Source: an uncultured Bacteroidota bacterium (GTDB lineage Bacteria; Bacteroidota; Bacteroidia; Chitinophagales; Chitinophagaceae). Taken from it: a stretch of DNA of 43,263 bases. Shown here in pieces: positions 18,255 through 26,066 of this stretch. Position 1 is the stretch's first letter; each line of letters opens with the position of its first letter. The DNA lies in assembly GCA_903829015.1 (NCBI GenBank), contig CAIKOJ010000187.1:1-43263 (forward strand), given 5' to 3'. A program made the position numbers and the translations under genes. The notes under the pieces are model-generated. The model was given only the letters and a program-made list of their open reading frames with translations. It searched no databases and was not told the origin of the DNA.

Positions 18255-19280
18255 ATGAAGGTGCTGGTAATCCGTTTTTCGTCTATTGGTGATATTGTAC
18301 TTACCACACCTGTTGTTCGCTGTTTGAAGCAAAAATACCCTCAGGCTGAGATTCATTATCTCACCAAAACGGCTTACGGGCCTATGCTTTCCAATAACCC
18401 TTACATTGACCGCATCCACTTCCTCAGTGATGATCTCGATCCGGTTATAGAATACCTTAGAAAAGAGAAATTCGATCATGTCGTGGATCTCCATCACAAC
18501 TTCCGTACCATGCGGGTGAAAAAAGGACTTGGCGTAAAGAGTTACTCATTTCCCAAACTCAACTTCAAAAAGTGGCTGCTCGTGAATCTTAAAATGCACG
18601 TGATGCCCGATAAGAGCATTGTAGAGCGCTATTTTGAAGCAGTGCGATCGCTCGGCGTTTTCAATGACGGCAAGGGTCTCGACTACTTTCTACCAACCGA
18701 TAAACGAATTGCCAACACTGATATCCCTATGAGCCACTGGGGTGGTTTTGTAGGCTGTGTGATCGGCGGTTCCTACAGCACTAAAAAGCTCCCAATAGAG
18801 CAATGGAAAGCATTCTGCGAGGCAGTGCCTTACCCGGTGATGCTGCTTGGCGGACCAGAAGACATGCAGGCAGGCAATGAAATAGCAGAGGGTGACCGGG
18901 TGAAAATCTACAACTCCTGCGGCAAGTTCAGTCTGAACGAATCTGCGGAACTGGTAAAGTACGCACGGGTTATTGTGAGCAACGATACCGGGCTGATGCA
19001 TATAGCCGCTGCTTTTCAGAAACCCATCATTTCGCTTTGGGGTAATACTTCTCCTGAGATCGGTATGTTTCCTTACTACGGTTTCAATAACCTTAACGAC
19101 CGTATTGCGGGCCAATCGGTCATCATGGAGAATAACTCCATAGGCTGCCACCCTTGCAGCAAACTAGGCTACAACCGCTGTCCGAAAGGACATTTTAAAT
19201 GCATGAATGAACTGGATATGAAGGCAGTTTCAGAGCACGTTCAGAATTTCTGGGTATCCAGTTTGCCCAAGGCTAGCTGA
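18255..19280 (+). CDS. Glycosyltransferase family 9 (heptosyltransferase-like)
   Basis: A 341-residue GT-B enzyme of the ADP-heptose:LPS heptosyltransferase family, likely acting at the cytosolic face of the inner membrane in LPS core or related glycan assembly. Evidence is N-terminal MKVLVIRFSSIGDIVLTTPV, the donor-site region VGCVIGGSYSTKKLP and the family signature VSNDTGLMHIAAA near residue 245. The C-terminal tail holds four closely spaced cysteines (GCHPCSKLGYNRCPKGHFKC). An ATG two codons upstream at 18249 is possible; I chose MKVL because family members start there. The acceptor cannot be read from sequence. The last 8 bp overlap the convergent SRPBCC gene. Confidence 0.9.
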   Translation: MKVLVIRFSSIGDIVLTTPVVRCLKQKYPQAEIHYLTKTAYGPMLSNNPYIDRIHFLSDDLDPVIEYLRKEKFDHVVDLHHNFRTMRVKKGLGVKSYSFPKLNFKKWLLVNLKMHVMPDKSIVERYFEAVRSLGVFNDGKGLDYFLPTDKRIANTDIPMSHWGGFVGCVIGGSYSTKKLPIEQWKAFCEAVPYPVMLLGGPEDMQAGNEIAEGDRVKIYNSCGKFSLNESAELVKYARVIVSNDTGLMHIAAAFQKPIISLWGNTSPEIGMFPYYGFNNLNDRIAGQSVIMENNSIGCHPCSKLGYNRCPKGHFKCMNELDMKAVSEHVQNFWVSSLPKAS

Positions 19281-19749
19281 TATCCGTAACTGTTGCACTC
19301 AGCCTGTTTTGAAGGCATTTTGCACCATTCTTCATTACCATACGGTGGTTATACTTAAAAACCGGCTGCAGTATAAACGCCAATAAATTCATCCAGCCTT
19401 TTGTGGTGCATACATTCCACCTGCATTCTATAAAGGTAAAGCCGTCTTTTTCATCAAAATGCCACTCCCCGGTGCCAGTAAGGTCGCCGTTGGCGGTGCC
19501 TTTTAGTAATTTACGGTCAATACGATGTGTGAGTAGCAGATCGAAAGCCAGTTTGTAACTGGTGGGGCTTTTAAGAGTATAGGTTCTGATACTTCCAATT
19601 CCGTTTACATCGCCGGGTATTGATTCTGTAACCGAGATAAAATCCTTCCACCACATTGGCCACTCCAGCGACAGGCGAATTGCTTCCCACACGTCGTCCA
19701 GCGGAGCCGACGTTTTCCATTTTGTTGTAAACGAGTATTCAATTGCCAT
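19273..19749 (-). CDS. SRPBCC (START-like) family protein
   Basis: A 158-residue protein with a helix-grip pattern: an N-terminal strand (YSFTTKWKTSAPLDDVWEAI), a W-rich segment (EWPMWWKDFISV), IGSIRTYTL, GTGEWHFDEKDGFTFIECRW and a long C-terminal helix (KYNHRMVMKNGAKCL). These features match polyketide cyclase/SRPBCC proteins, which bind hydrophobic ligands. The ligand is unknown. It is convergent with the GT9 gene and overlaps its end by 8 bp. Confidence 0.85.
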   Translation of the reverse strand: MAIEYSFTTKWKTSAPLDDVWEAIRLSLEWPMWWKDFISVTESIPGDVNGIGSIRTYTLKSPTSYKLAFDLLLTHRIDRKLLKGTANGDLTGTGEWHFDEKDGFTFIECRWNVCTTKGWMNLLAFILQPVFKYNHRMVMKNGAKCLQNRLSATVTDIS

Positions 19750-19825
19750 GTTGGAATATAAGAAGGAGATACTATTTAAGATATGTTTTTATAAATTAAA
19801 ATCCATTCGAAATTCAAAATTAAGA

Positions 19826-21508
19826 TTATGTCAGGTATTTTCCTACTATCGGCACCCTTCGGCCTATACCAAATGCCTTTGGCGACACTCTGATGATAGG
19901 ACAAAACTGGTTGCGCTTGTATTCGTTGTTGTTTACCAGCTTCAGAATTCTGGTCACGAGGGCAGGGTCGTTACCTAGAGATACTATCTCTTTAGGTCCT
20001 TTACGTCGCTCAATGTACTGGTACAGCAACGGATCAAGAGAGTCGTATTCGGGCAGGCTATCGCTGTCTTTCTGGCCGGGTCTGAGCTCTGCACTTGGTG
20101 GCTTTGTAATTATGTTCAGGGGTATGATCTCCCGGTCTCTGTTTATGTAGCGTGCCAGCTCAAATACCTGCAGCTTGTACAGGTCGCCAAGCACGCCCAG
20201 GCCGCCGGCCATATCGCCGTAAAGAGTGCCGTAGCCCGTGGCTAGTTCGCTTTTGTTGGATGTATTGAGCAGTATGTATCCAAACTTATTCGCCATAGCC
20301 ATTACCATTGCCCCACGTATCCTCGACTGCAGATTTTCCTCAGCAACATTGAAAGGCAAACCGTTGAACAAGGGTTCAAGTGCAGCCTCGTAAGCGCCGA
20401 ATACATCTTTGATAGGAATAGTATGATATTGATTGCCCAGATTTTCTGATAGCTGCACGGCATCGTTTACACTATGATCGGTAGAGAACTGAGAAGGTAG
20501 TAGCAATGCGGTAACATTCTCGGCGCCCAATGCCTCGCAGGCAACTGCCAGTACCACCGCACTGTCTATGCCGCCAGACGAAGCCACAATGGCCTTAGTA
20601 AAGCCCATCTTGCCAAAATAGTCCCTTATTCCCAGCAGCAGTGCCTGATGTATTTTATCTATGTTCAAACCGGGTTGCAAAGTGCCCGGCAGTAATGCAG
20701 GGTCTGCAATGCCGGTGAGGTGGTTTTGGTTGTTGCCCTCAAAAGTGCCATCGTCATTCCATACCACCGCCTGCACCGACTCTTCGAAATAAGGTTTCTC
20801 GGTAACCAGGCTGCCATCGGCAGCCATTACCAGCGAACCCCCATCGAACACGATCTCGGTTTGGGAACCTACAGCATTGCTGTAGACCATGGGCAACTTG
20901 TACCGGAGCACATTCTGCTGCACTATCCATTTGCGCCCATCGGCATGCAGATAATCGAAAGGTGATGCGCTTAGATTGATCATGATATCGGGTGCCTGCG
21001 CCATTAGCTGATCCATGGGGCAGATACGGTACATGGGGTCATCGCCCAGGTTCCATATGTCTTCACAAATAGTAACTGCCAGCTTTTTGCCCTTGAACGT
21101 AAGCACATGCCACTCATTGGCCGGCTCAAAGTAGCGGTACTCATCGAATATATCGTAGTTGGGCAGCAGAGTTTTATGCACTACGCCCTGTATCTTATTT
21201 TCGTAAAGCAGGTAGGCACTGTTGAAGAGGTTCTTGCCTTCGGGCCGCGGGTTGCGGCTGGGGGCGCCCACCAATACCCCAATAGTATCTGCCACCTCCC
21301 TGATCTTATCTACTGCCGCCAGCGACTGATCTATAAAATCATCAAACTCCAGAAAGTCGCGGGGAGGGTAGCCGCATACAGCCAGCTCAGGAAAAACGAT
21401 AAGATCACCGCCCTGCTCTTTAGCCTGATTTACCGCACTGATAATGCGGGCCGTATTAGCCTCAAAGTTGCCTATATGGTAGTTCTGCTGAGCGAGAAAG
21501 ATCTTCAT
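19826..21508 (-). CDS. nadE: Glutamine-dependent NAD+ synthetase
   Basis: A 560-residue two-domain enzyme converting deamido-NAD+, ATP and glutamine to NAD+. The N-terminal nitrilase-type glutaminase carries the triad Glu41 (FPELAVCG), Lys112 (HKTLLPNYD) and Cys148 (VTICEDIW). The C-terminal amide transferase carries the PP-loop SGGIDS at 311-316, then TSNKSELATGYGTLYGD and PPSAELRPGQKD. All key residues are present. Upstream, TAACTTTG on the minus strand (21558-21551) matches the -7 box, giving a leader of about 40 nt. nadB lies about 6 kb away, so two NAD genes share this neighbourhood without being in one operon. Confidence 0.96.
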   Translation of the reverse strand: MKIFLAQQNYHIGNFEANTARIISAVNQAKEQGGDLIVFPELAVCGYPPRDFLEFDDFIDQSLAAVDKIREVADTIGVLVGAPSRNPRPEGKNLFNSAYLLYENKIQGVVHKTLLPNYDIFDEYRYFEPANEWHVLTFKGKKLAVTICEDIWNLGDDPMYRICPMDQLMAQAPDIMINLSASPFDYLHADGRKWIVQQNVLRYKLPMVYSNAVGSQTEIVFDGGSLVMAADGSLVTEKPYFEESVQAVVWNDDGTFEGNNQNHLTGIADPALLPGTLQPGLNIDKIHQALLLGIRDYFGKMGFTKAIVASSGGIDSAVVLAVACEALGAENVTALLLPSQFSTDHSVNDAVQLSENLGNQYHTIPIKDVFGAYEAALEPLFNGLPFNVAEENLQSRIRGAMVMAMANKFGYILLNTSNKSELATGYGTLYGDMAGGLGVLGDLYKLQVFELARYINRDREIIPLNIITKPPSAELRPGQKDSDSLPEYDSLDPLLYQYIERRKGPKEIVSLGNDPALVTRILKLVNNNEYKRNQFCPIIRVSPKAFGIGRRVPIVGKYLT

Positions 21509-21550
21509 TTATCCGGTTGGCGTATTATCTATGCGATGAAAGTAGGATTG

Positions 21551-21558
21551 CAAAGTTA
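21551..21558 (-). promoter_or_regulatory. -7 promoter box of nadE
   Basis: Read on the minus strand, TAACTTTG matches TAnnTTTG exactly. It lies 42 nt upstream of the nadE ATG. Confidence 0.5.
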
Positions 21559-21651
21559 GTGTTTGGTTTGTGATTTTGGGACGCCATAGTATTTGGGTGG
21601 AATTACAGACAACATGGGGCTATCAAATTCAACAAATTCACATAAAATTTG

Positions 21652-21659
21652 TAAATTTG
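21652..21659 (+). promoter_or_regulatory. -7 promoter box of the MNT/HEPN operon
   Basis: TAAATTTG matches TAnnTTTG exactly and ends 5 nt before the ATG at 21665, so the operon mRNA should be leaderless or nearly so. This also supports 21665 over the in-frame upstream start at 21593. Confidence 0.55.
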
Positions 21660-21664
21660 TACTT

Positions 21665-21982
21665 ATGGGCAGCGAAGTGATATTTAATACTATAAAAAAA
21701 ACGATCCATTCTTATTTACCGGATGCGCGGATTTTATTGTTTGGTTCACGTGCCAATGGAAACTTTGCTGCTCAAAGCGATTATGACTTACTGATTATCA
21801 CGCCAAATATTTTAAGCAGTAACGACAGGTTGAACTGGAGCAGTATGCTGCATAAAGTTATAGTAAAAGCAATTCACGCTCCTGTTGATTTATTGCTGTA
21901 CAGCGAAATTGACATACTCGAAAAACAAACGTTGCCCGGACATATTGTGCGCACGGCATTGAAAGAAGGAATAACCTTATGA
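21665..21982 (+). CDS. MNT-type nucleotidyltransferase, probable antitoxin (MntA-like)
   Basis: A 105-residue minimal nucleotidyltransferase of the DNA polymerase beta superfamily. It has the full GSx10DxD signature (Gly27-Ser28 to Asp39 and Asp41: FGSRANG and SDYDLLI) and a third acidic residue at Asp75 (APVDLLLY). In characterised MntA/HepT pairs the MNT protein AMPylates the HEPN toxin; that role is inferred here. It overlaps the HEPN gene by 4 bp (ATGA), which indicates translational coupling. Start chosen by the promoter and by the conserved N-terminus. Confidence 0.88.
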   Translation: MGSEVIFNTIKKTIHSYLPDARILLFGSRANGNFAAQSDYDLLIITPNILSSNDRLNWSSMLHKVIVKAIHAPVDLLLYSEIDILEKQTLPGHIVRTALKEGITL

Positions 21983-22389
21983 CACCGGCATTGAAAGACT
22001 ATATTAATGCCTGGTTATTAAAGGCTGATCATGATATTATCAGTGCACAAAGGTTGCTGGAAATAGAGCCCATGATATTGGATAGCGCTTGTTTCCATTG
22101 CCAGCAAGCGGTCGAAAAAAGTATGAAAGCTTACCTTTGTTACAAAGGTAGGGACATAGTGAAAACCCATGATGTAGATTTTCTTTTGGACGAATGTTCG
22201 CAATTTGACCCGATTTTTGGAACCATCGATACTTTAAACCTTAACGAATATGCTGTTAAGATGCGGTACCCTGATGACGGTATAATGCCCGAAGTAGCTG
22301 AGGCAAATGGTTTTTATAAACTAGCGATTCATATTAATAATTTGGTGAAGGAAAGGATAGTTTTCCCCAGGTTGTTCCAGTTATGTTAA
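21979..22389 (+). CDS. HEPN-domain protein, probable toxin (HepT-like)
   Basis: A 136-residue, mostly helical HEPN-domain protein. It shows the typical WLLKADHDIISAQRLLE helix, the FHCQQAVEKSMKAYL helix and the Rx4-6H ribonuclease motif as Arg58-x5-His64 (KGRDIVKTHD). The MRYPDDG segment is also typical. The residue two after the His is Val66, not the Tyr that is AMPylated in the RX4HXY type, so neutralisation may work by another site or by binding. Predicted RNase toxin, paired with the MNT gene just upstream. The pair is followed by repeat-rich DNA and looks like an accessory insertion between nadE and lptD. Confidence 0.85.
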   Translation: MTPALKDYINAWLLKADHDIISAQRLLEIEPMILDSACFHCQQAVEKSMKAYLCYKGRDIVKTHDVDFLLDECSQFDPIFGTIDTLNLNEYAVKMRYPDDGIMPEVAEANGFYKLAIHINNLVKERIVFPRLFQLC

Positions 22390-22613
22390 CTGGAACTGTA
22401 AATAGAACCCCTTTTGCAAAGGTATTCATCGGTAAAAAGCCAAGAGCCCCCCGTTTGGCGCATGTCTTTTTCCGACTTGTGCCTGCCATCCGGCAAGTGT
22501 TTTCCACTTGCAAACACGTTTTCAAAACCAAACGCAAACTTTTTTCTATCACAGGCCCGTACCGTCCTGTCATAGGTCACATGCGTCCCGTCATAGAAAT
22601 TCAATTTTGCCAT
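22386..22613 (-). CDS. Possible small protein, unknown
   Basis: A 75-residue open frame (MAKLNFYDGTHVTYDR...) opposite to and just after the HEPN gene; their stop codons overlap. The start is preceded by GGGAGGAA, a strong Shine-Dalgarno match unusual for this window. It has many charged residues (ASGKHLPDGRHKSEKDMRQ) and no family I recognise. DNA hairpins at 22493-22511 lie inside it. It may be a real gene, a remnant of a mobile element or chance. Confidence 0.25.
   Translation of the reverse strand: MAKLNFYDGTHVTYDRTVRACDRKKFAFGFENVFASGKHLPDGRHKSEKDMRQTGGSWLFTDEYLCKRGSIYSSS
22493..22511. other. Hairpin-forming sequence with an alternative partner
   Basis: A perfect 7-bp stem GCAAGTG / CACTTGC around TTTTC. 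The left arm can instead pair with ACTTG-TGCC at about 22475-22483, so two folds compete. No T-tract follows, so it does not look like a simple terminator. Confidence 0.3.
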
Positions 22614-22676
22614 TTCCTCCCAATAACAGAAATTTACAAAGAGAGCAGTGGTCAATAAAGCATACTGCAAACTCAA

Positions 22677-22815
22677 CATGGGTAAGCCCCTTTACGCCTG
22701 CCCGCCATAGCTTTTTTTATTATCAGCCAAAGATTCAACGACGGCTGTAGCGCAGGAGGGGTAGGTTTTACGAAGCATGGGTAAGCCCTTTTTAGGCCTG
22801 CCCGCCGTAGCTTTT
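22677..22815. repeat. Two copies of a ~40-bp GC-rich direct repeat
   Basis: Copies at 22677-22715 and 22776-22815 share CATGGGTAAGCCC, GCCTGCCCGCC and TAGCTTTT, differing at a few positions and one indel. A related GGAGGGG-containing word follows each copy (about 22751 and 22817). Open frames across it in both directions look like translated repeats. Probably an interspersed non-coding repeat. Confidence 0.7.
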
Positions 22816-22870
22816 CTGCGTAGGAGGGGGTTTGGGGTTTTTCCCCGCAACCGGAAGTCGGTACCGGGCA

Positions 22871-23114
22871 AAATTCCCCACCTGGGGCAGAAATGGGGCA
22901 TTTTCTGAGCGTAAAAGGTTGATTATCAATCAAAATGTGTGCAATTATATTGTTTTGCAAAAAGTGGGGTATTTTAGGAAAAGTACACAGCAAGTATGCA
23001 GGCAAAATGGAAATTCCCCACCTGGGGCATAAATGGGGCATTTTCCGAGCGTAAACTATTGATTATCAATCAAAATGTGTGCAATTATATTGTTTTACGA
23101 AAGTGGGGTATTTT
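22871..23114. repeat. Two ~105-bp direct repeats, 140-bp period
   Basis: Copy 1 (22871-22975) and copy 2 (23011-23114) are more than 90% identical, separated by 35 bp of unrelated sequence. Each starts with CCCCACCTGGGG, has a central TTGATTATCAA dyad and an AATGTGTGCAATTATATTG segment, and is bracketed by related 14-mers (AAATGGGGCATTTT and AAGTGGGGTATTTT). The four 14-mers start at 22891, 22962, 23031 and 23101, so they recur about every 70 bp. No protein explains this. It is not a CRISPR array because the intervening sequence is itself repeated. Confidence 0.8.
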
Positions 23115-23280
23115 GAGCATTGCCATCGTGAATCTTGGCTGAAAAATAGTTTATATTTTTCGCCATGAATCTGAGAAATCAGAGTAATCAATTGAATTAG
23201 TGGTTCAGACAAAATCACAGCAACTGATCCTTAAATCTTAATCAATTTTGCCTCATCCTTAAATCCTTTAATCCTGATCA
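23115..23280. other. Intergenic AT-rich DNA before lptD, ATCCTT-rich
   Basis: No gene seen. A very short frame at 23165 (11 codons) follows a TATTTTTC-like box and may be a gene-start remnant. Positions 23226-23280 contain repeated ATCCTTAAAT and ATCCTTTAAT words running up to the lptD stop codon. No clear terminator. Confidence 0.35.
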
Positions 23281-25995
23281 TCAGTTAGGTGTATCCCTAA
23301 AATCCCTCCTTCTGGTAAGCTTCAAATCCTGAAGTACAGATGATTTCACGTTGAGGGTAAAGTTGAAGCTTTTGCGTGGACCGAAGGGGAACGTCTGGAA
23401 GTGCATCTGCCAGCAGTGCAGGTCGCGATACACATCAATAGACGAAAGTGTAACCTGATGTATATCGAAGTTATAGCCCGTATTTACGGTTAGTTTCCAG
23501 CGCTCGGTGAGCTGCAGTTCGCCCGCCAATGTAAGGCTGTGATTAAGCACCAATGTATCGCGCTTTGATACTGTGTTATAAGTTTGGCTTAAAGAAAGAG
23601 AATAACTGAAGTTAAAACTCCAGGGTATATTGAAGTCAACATATTCGTTGTAGCCAGCATTGCGCATTATACGGCCATATTCGGCGCTGGTAGTAGGGTT
23701 CTTGACTCCGCCCTTGGGTTTTGAGTGGAAGTTGGTACCCAGCGAAAGCGATGCATTGGTAAACCGCGCTAGTCCGAAGCCTTTCTCGTTCATGGTCTGC
23801 GGCAGGCGCCGACCATAATCATAATCAAAGGCATAAGGATCGAATGATGCAGATGAACTGATATTGATCTTATCCAGCACATTGGTGCGGAAGTTCAGAC
23901 CTATGTTGCTCCATTGAAACGAGTCTACCGCAAGATTATAAGCTACGTTAGCGCCAAGGGCATCTATAAGCGTTATGTTCTTAAAGCCGGTAAGGGTATC
24001 TTTAGATGAGCGTACTTTGATCTGCAGGTTGTTGCTCACACCAAACGATATCTGACCCGCCTTGCCATTTGGCGGCACGCCCACAATCGAACTGGCATAT
24101 GGCGACAGGTAAGTGGTGGTAAGCGGATTGGTTGAAGAATCGAGATGGGTACGGTAGTAATAGTTGAACGGTGATGCACCAAAATCGGGATGGTACAAAA
24201 AGCCAACTGCCGGTGTAAGTACATGCCTGATACCACGCAGTTTACCTTTCTTAAACAGCTTCATACCATAGATACGGGTAGAAAAATTGACACCTGCATT
24301 GAAGTCGCGGGCTGTATAAAAGCCATTAGATACCTGGCTGTCCACTTTGGCATCGGCGGCGTCCCAGCTCTGGTATATTTTGTTGGTGAGCCAGTATTCG
24401 TTGTAGTTCACACTAAAAGACATGTTTACGTATCTAAGCACTGTGTAAGATGCGCTGACAGGTATGGTGTGGTGTATACCGAACTGGAATTTATCAAATG
24501 AAAGTTTACCCAGATCGAAAGTACTGTCGTAAAACACGGTACGGTTCAGCAGATCCAGATTGTAGCTGGATGTGATCTTGTCGTACCACCTGGCAGTAAC
24601 TCTCCGCTTGCTCTGGAGCGGGTTGAACTGTGTGACGTGGAAATTCACAGCCGGCAGGGTTACATTGATCTGCTTGGTTTGCGTGTTCTGGCTGTGCAGT
24701 GCACTAACCGTAAGCCCGAAAGGTCTGCCCTGCCAGTTCTTGGCATAGCTGATGTTGGATGAATATTGGTTGTTGAGGATCTTATTGGGGTCGTAGCTGT
24801 TATTGGAATAGAAGGATGACGAACCAGCCTCAACCGATGCATTAAAACTCTGGCCCGGTATGGCTTTGCCATCCGAGTTGTGGGTCCAGTTGACCATGAA
24901 ATCCTTGGTAATAGATGCACCAGGTTCAAAGTCTTCGCCGGTCTTGTTGTAGGCATACGAGAAACGAAGTGCGCCTTTGTAGCGATAAATACTGTTGTAG
25001 CTCGTCATGCCGCTGAGTGCGTAGCTGCCTTTGGTGTATATATTAACCTGGGAAAGTACGTCCACCTTATCGTTGAGGTAAATGTAGTAGCCACCATTCA
25101 GCAGACCCAGTCCGCGGGCGGCCTCAACGGTATAGGTAGGCAATACAAAGCCCGACTTCTGTGTTTGTGACACAGGGAAAATACCAAAGGGCAAATAGAG
25201 TGGGGTAGGCACACCTTCTATAGAGATATTACAAGAACCGGACACGATCACTTTGCCGGGTATAACCTTGATCTTGCGGGCATTGATACCAAAGTGCGGC
25301 GTATCTAAAGCACATGTAGTGTACACACTATGGTAGCCATAAATTGATTGATCGGGGTTGCGTTTCACCTGTTCGCTAAACACATAGCCCTCGCCATACT
25401 GCGAATGAACATTCCTTACAATAGCGCGCTTGCTCTTGAAGTTGTACTGCATGGAATCGTAAGTGAACTTTTCGGTTCCCTGCTTGAAGGTCTGCTTTTC
25501 ACCCACAGAATCAGTATGGCCGGCATAAGGTGCCGCAGTGATGATACTAGTCGATTGCTCGAAAGTTACCTGACCGGCATCCAACTGCACATCCTGGTAA
25601 TTGACACGAGCATTCTTGTACAGGAAAAAGAGATTGTGCTCCATATCCATCACTGCCGAATCGAGTGCCGATGCTGTGATCACTGCATCCAGCGCATCTT
25701 TAGAGATAGTGATGCCCATAGACTCTTCCAGTTGCTTGCGGTGGGTAGTGTCTGATTTGCTAGCCAGTGAGTCCTTCTTTATACTGTCTTTACTGAAGGC
25801 TCCTCTGCCAATTCTAATAGTGTCTGCACCTTGGCTAAGGCTGTCTTGCTGAATACCTGATGTGGTGATCTTAACCGGATTTTCAGTCTGGCTATATCCT
25901 TTATTTGTTATAAAGAATATAAAAATGATTGCCATACAGTAAGTAAAGCAACGAAAGGATGGAAATTTTGGAATAAATTTACCGCTCAGGCTCAT
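23281..25995 (-). CDS. lptD: LPS-assembly outer-membrane protein LptD, Bacteroidota type
   Basis: A 904-residue outer-membrane protein that, with LptE in the family, inserts LPS into the outer leaflet. A hydrophobic export segment (about 17-32, ending GYSQ) is followed by a Ser/Asp/Lys-rich linker. Then comes an OstA/LptA-like beta-jellyroll (about 115-290: YKNARVNYQDVQLDAGQVTFEQ, AIVRNVHSQYGEGYVFSEQV, YTTCALDTPHFGINARKIKVIPG). PLYLPFGIFPVSQTQKSGFVLPTY and a long beta-barrel region with many aromatic strands (about 300-880) complete it. Two cysteines flank the end of the jellyroll. The -7 box TATTTTTG on the minus strand (26011-26004) is 8 nt before the ATG. Divergent from the amidase gene. 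Confidence 0.9.
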   Translation of the reverse strand: MSLSGKFIPKFPSFRCFTYCMAIIFIFFITNKGYSQTENPVKITTSGIQQDSLSQGADTIRIGRGAFSKDSIKKDSLASKSDTTHRKQLEESMGITISKDALDAVITASALDSAVMDMEHNLFFLYKNARVNYQDVQLDAGQVTFEQSTSIITAAPYAGHTDSVGEKQTFKQGTEKFTYDSMQYNFKSKRAIVRNVHSQYGEGYVFSEQVKRNPDQSIYGYHSVYTTCALDTPHFGINARKIKVIPGKVIVSGSCNISIEGVPTPLYLPFGIFPVSQTQKSGFVLPTYTVEAARGLGLLNGGYYIYLNDKVDVLSQVNIYTKGSYALSGMTSYNSIYRYKGALRFSYAYNKTGEDFEPGASITKDFMVNWTHNSDGKAIPGQSFNASVEAGSSSFYSNNSYDPNKILNNQYSSNISYAKNWQGRPFGLTVSALHSQNTQTKQINVTLPAVNFHVTQFNPLQSKRRVTARWYDKITSSYNLDLLNRTVFYDSTFDLGKLSFDKFQFGIHHTIPVSASYTVLRYVNMSFSVNYNEYWLTNKIYQSWDAADAKVDSQVSNGFYTARDFNAGVNFSTRIYGMKLFKKGKLRGIRHVLTPAVGFLYHPDFGASPFNYYYRTHLDSSTNPLTTTYLSPYASSIVGVPPNGKAGQISFGVSNNLQIKVRSSKDTLTGFKNITLIDALGANVAYNLAVDSFQWSNIGLNFRTNVLDKINISSSASFDPYAFDYDYGRRLPQTMNEKGFGLARFTNASLSLGTNFHSKPKGGVKNPTTSAEYGRIMRNAGYNEYVDFNIPWSFNFSYSLSLSQTYNTVSKRDTLVLNHSLTLAGELQLTERWKLTVNTGYNFDIHQVTLSSIDVYRDLHCWQMHFQTFPFGPRKSFNFTLNVKSSVLQDLKLTRRRDFRDTPN

Positions 25996-26003
25996 GAACG
26001 TCG

Positions 26004-26011
26004 CAAAAATA
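26004..26011 (-). promoter_or_regulatory. -7 promoter box of lptD
   Basis: On the minus strand TATTTTTG matches TAnnTTTG exactly, 8 nt before the lptD ATG. The leader would be only a few nt. This region is shared with the divergent amidase gene. Confidence 0.5.
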
Positions 26012-26066
26012 GTTAATTGGAAGCGTTTTAATAGTTTGTATATTTAATCTTTTGTGAAACATATTT

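Noticed and set aside
21593..21664. Upstream 24-codon extension of the MNT gene
   Set aside because: It overlaps the -7 box and the conserved protein start is at 21665.
22673..23041. Minus-strand frame of 122 codons across the repeat region
   Set aside because: It is translated repeat sequence (CPISAPGG, PTPPALQPSL phrases); the second repeat copy gives a related phrase. No family match and no ribosome-binding context.
22871..23114. CRISPR array
   Set aside because: The repeats are two 105-bp copies and four loose 14-mers; the intervening sequences are duplicated, not unique spacers, and there are no cas genes.
23226..23280. ATCCTT-rich sequence as a terminator for lptD
   Set aside because: It has repeated words but no stable stem followed by a T-run in the right direction.
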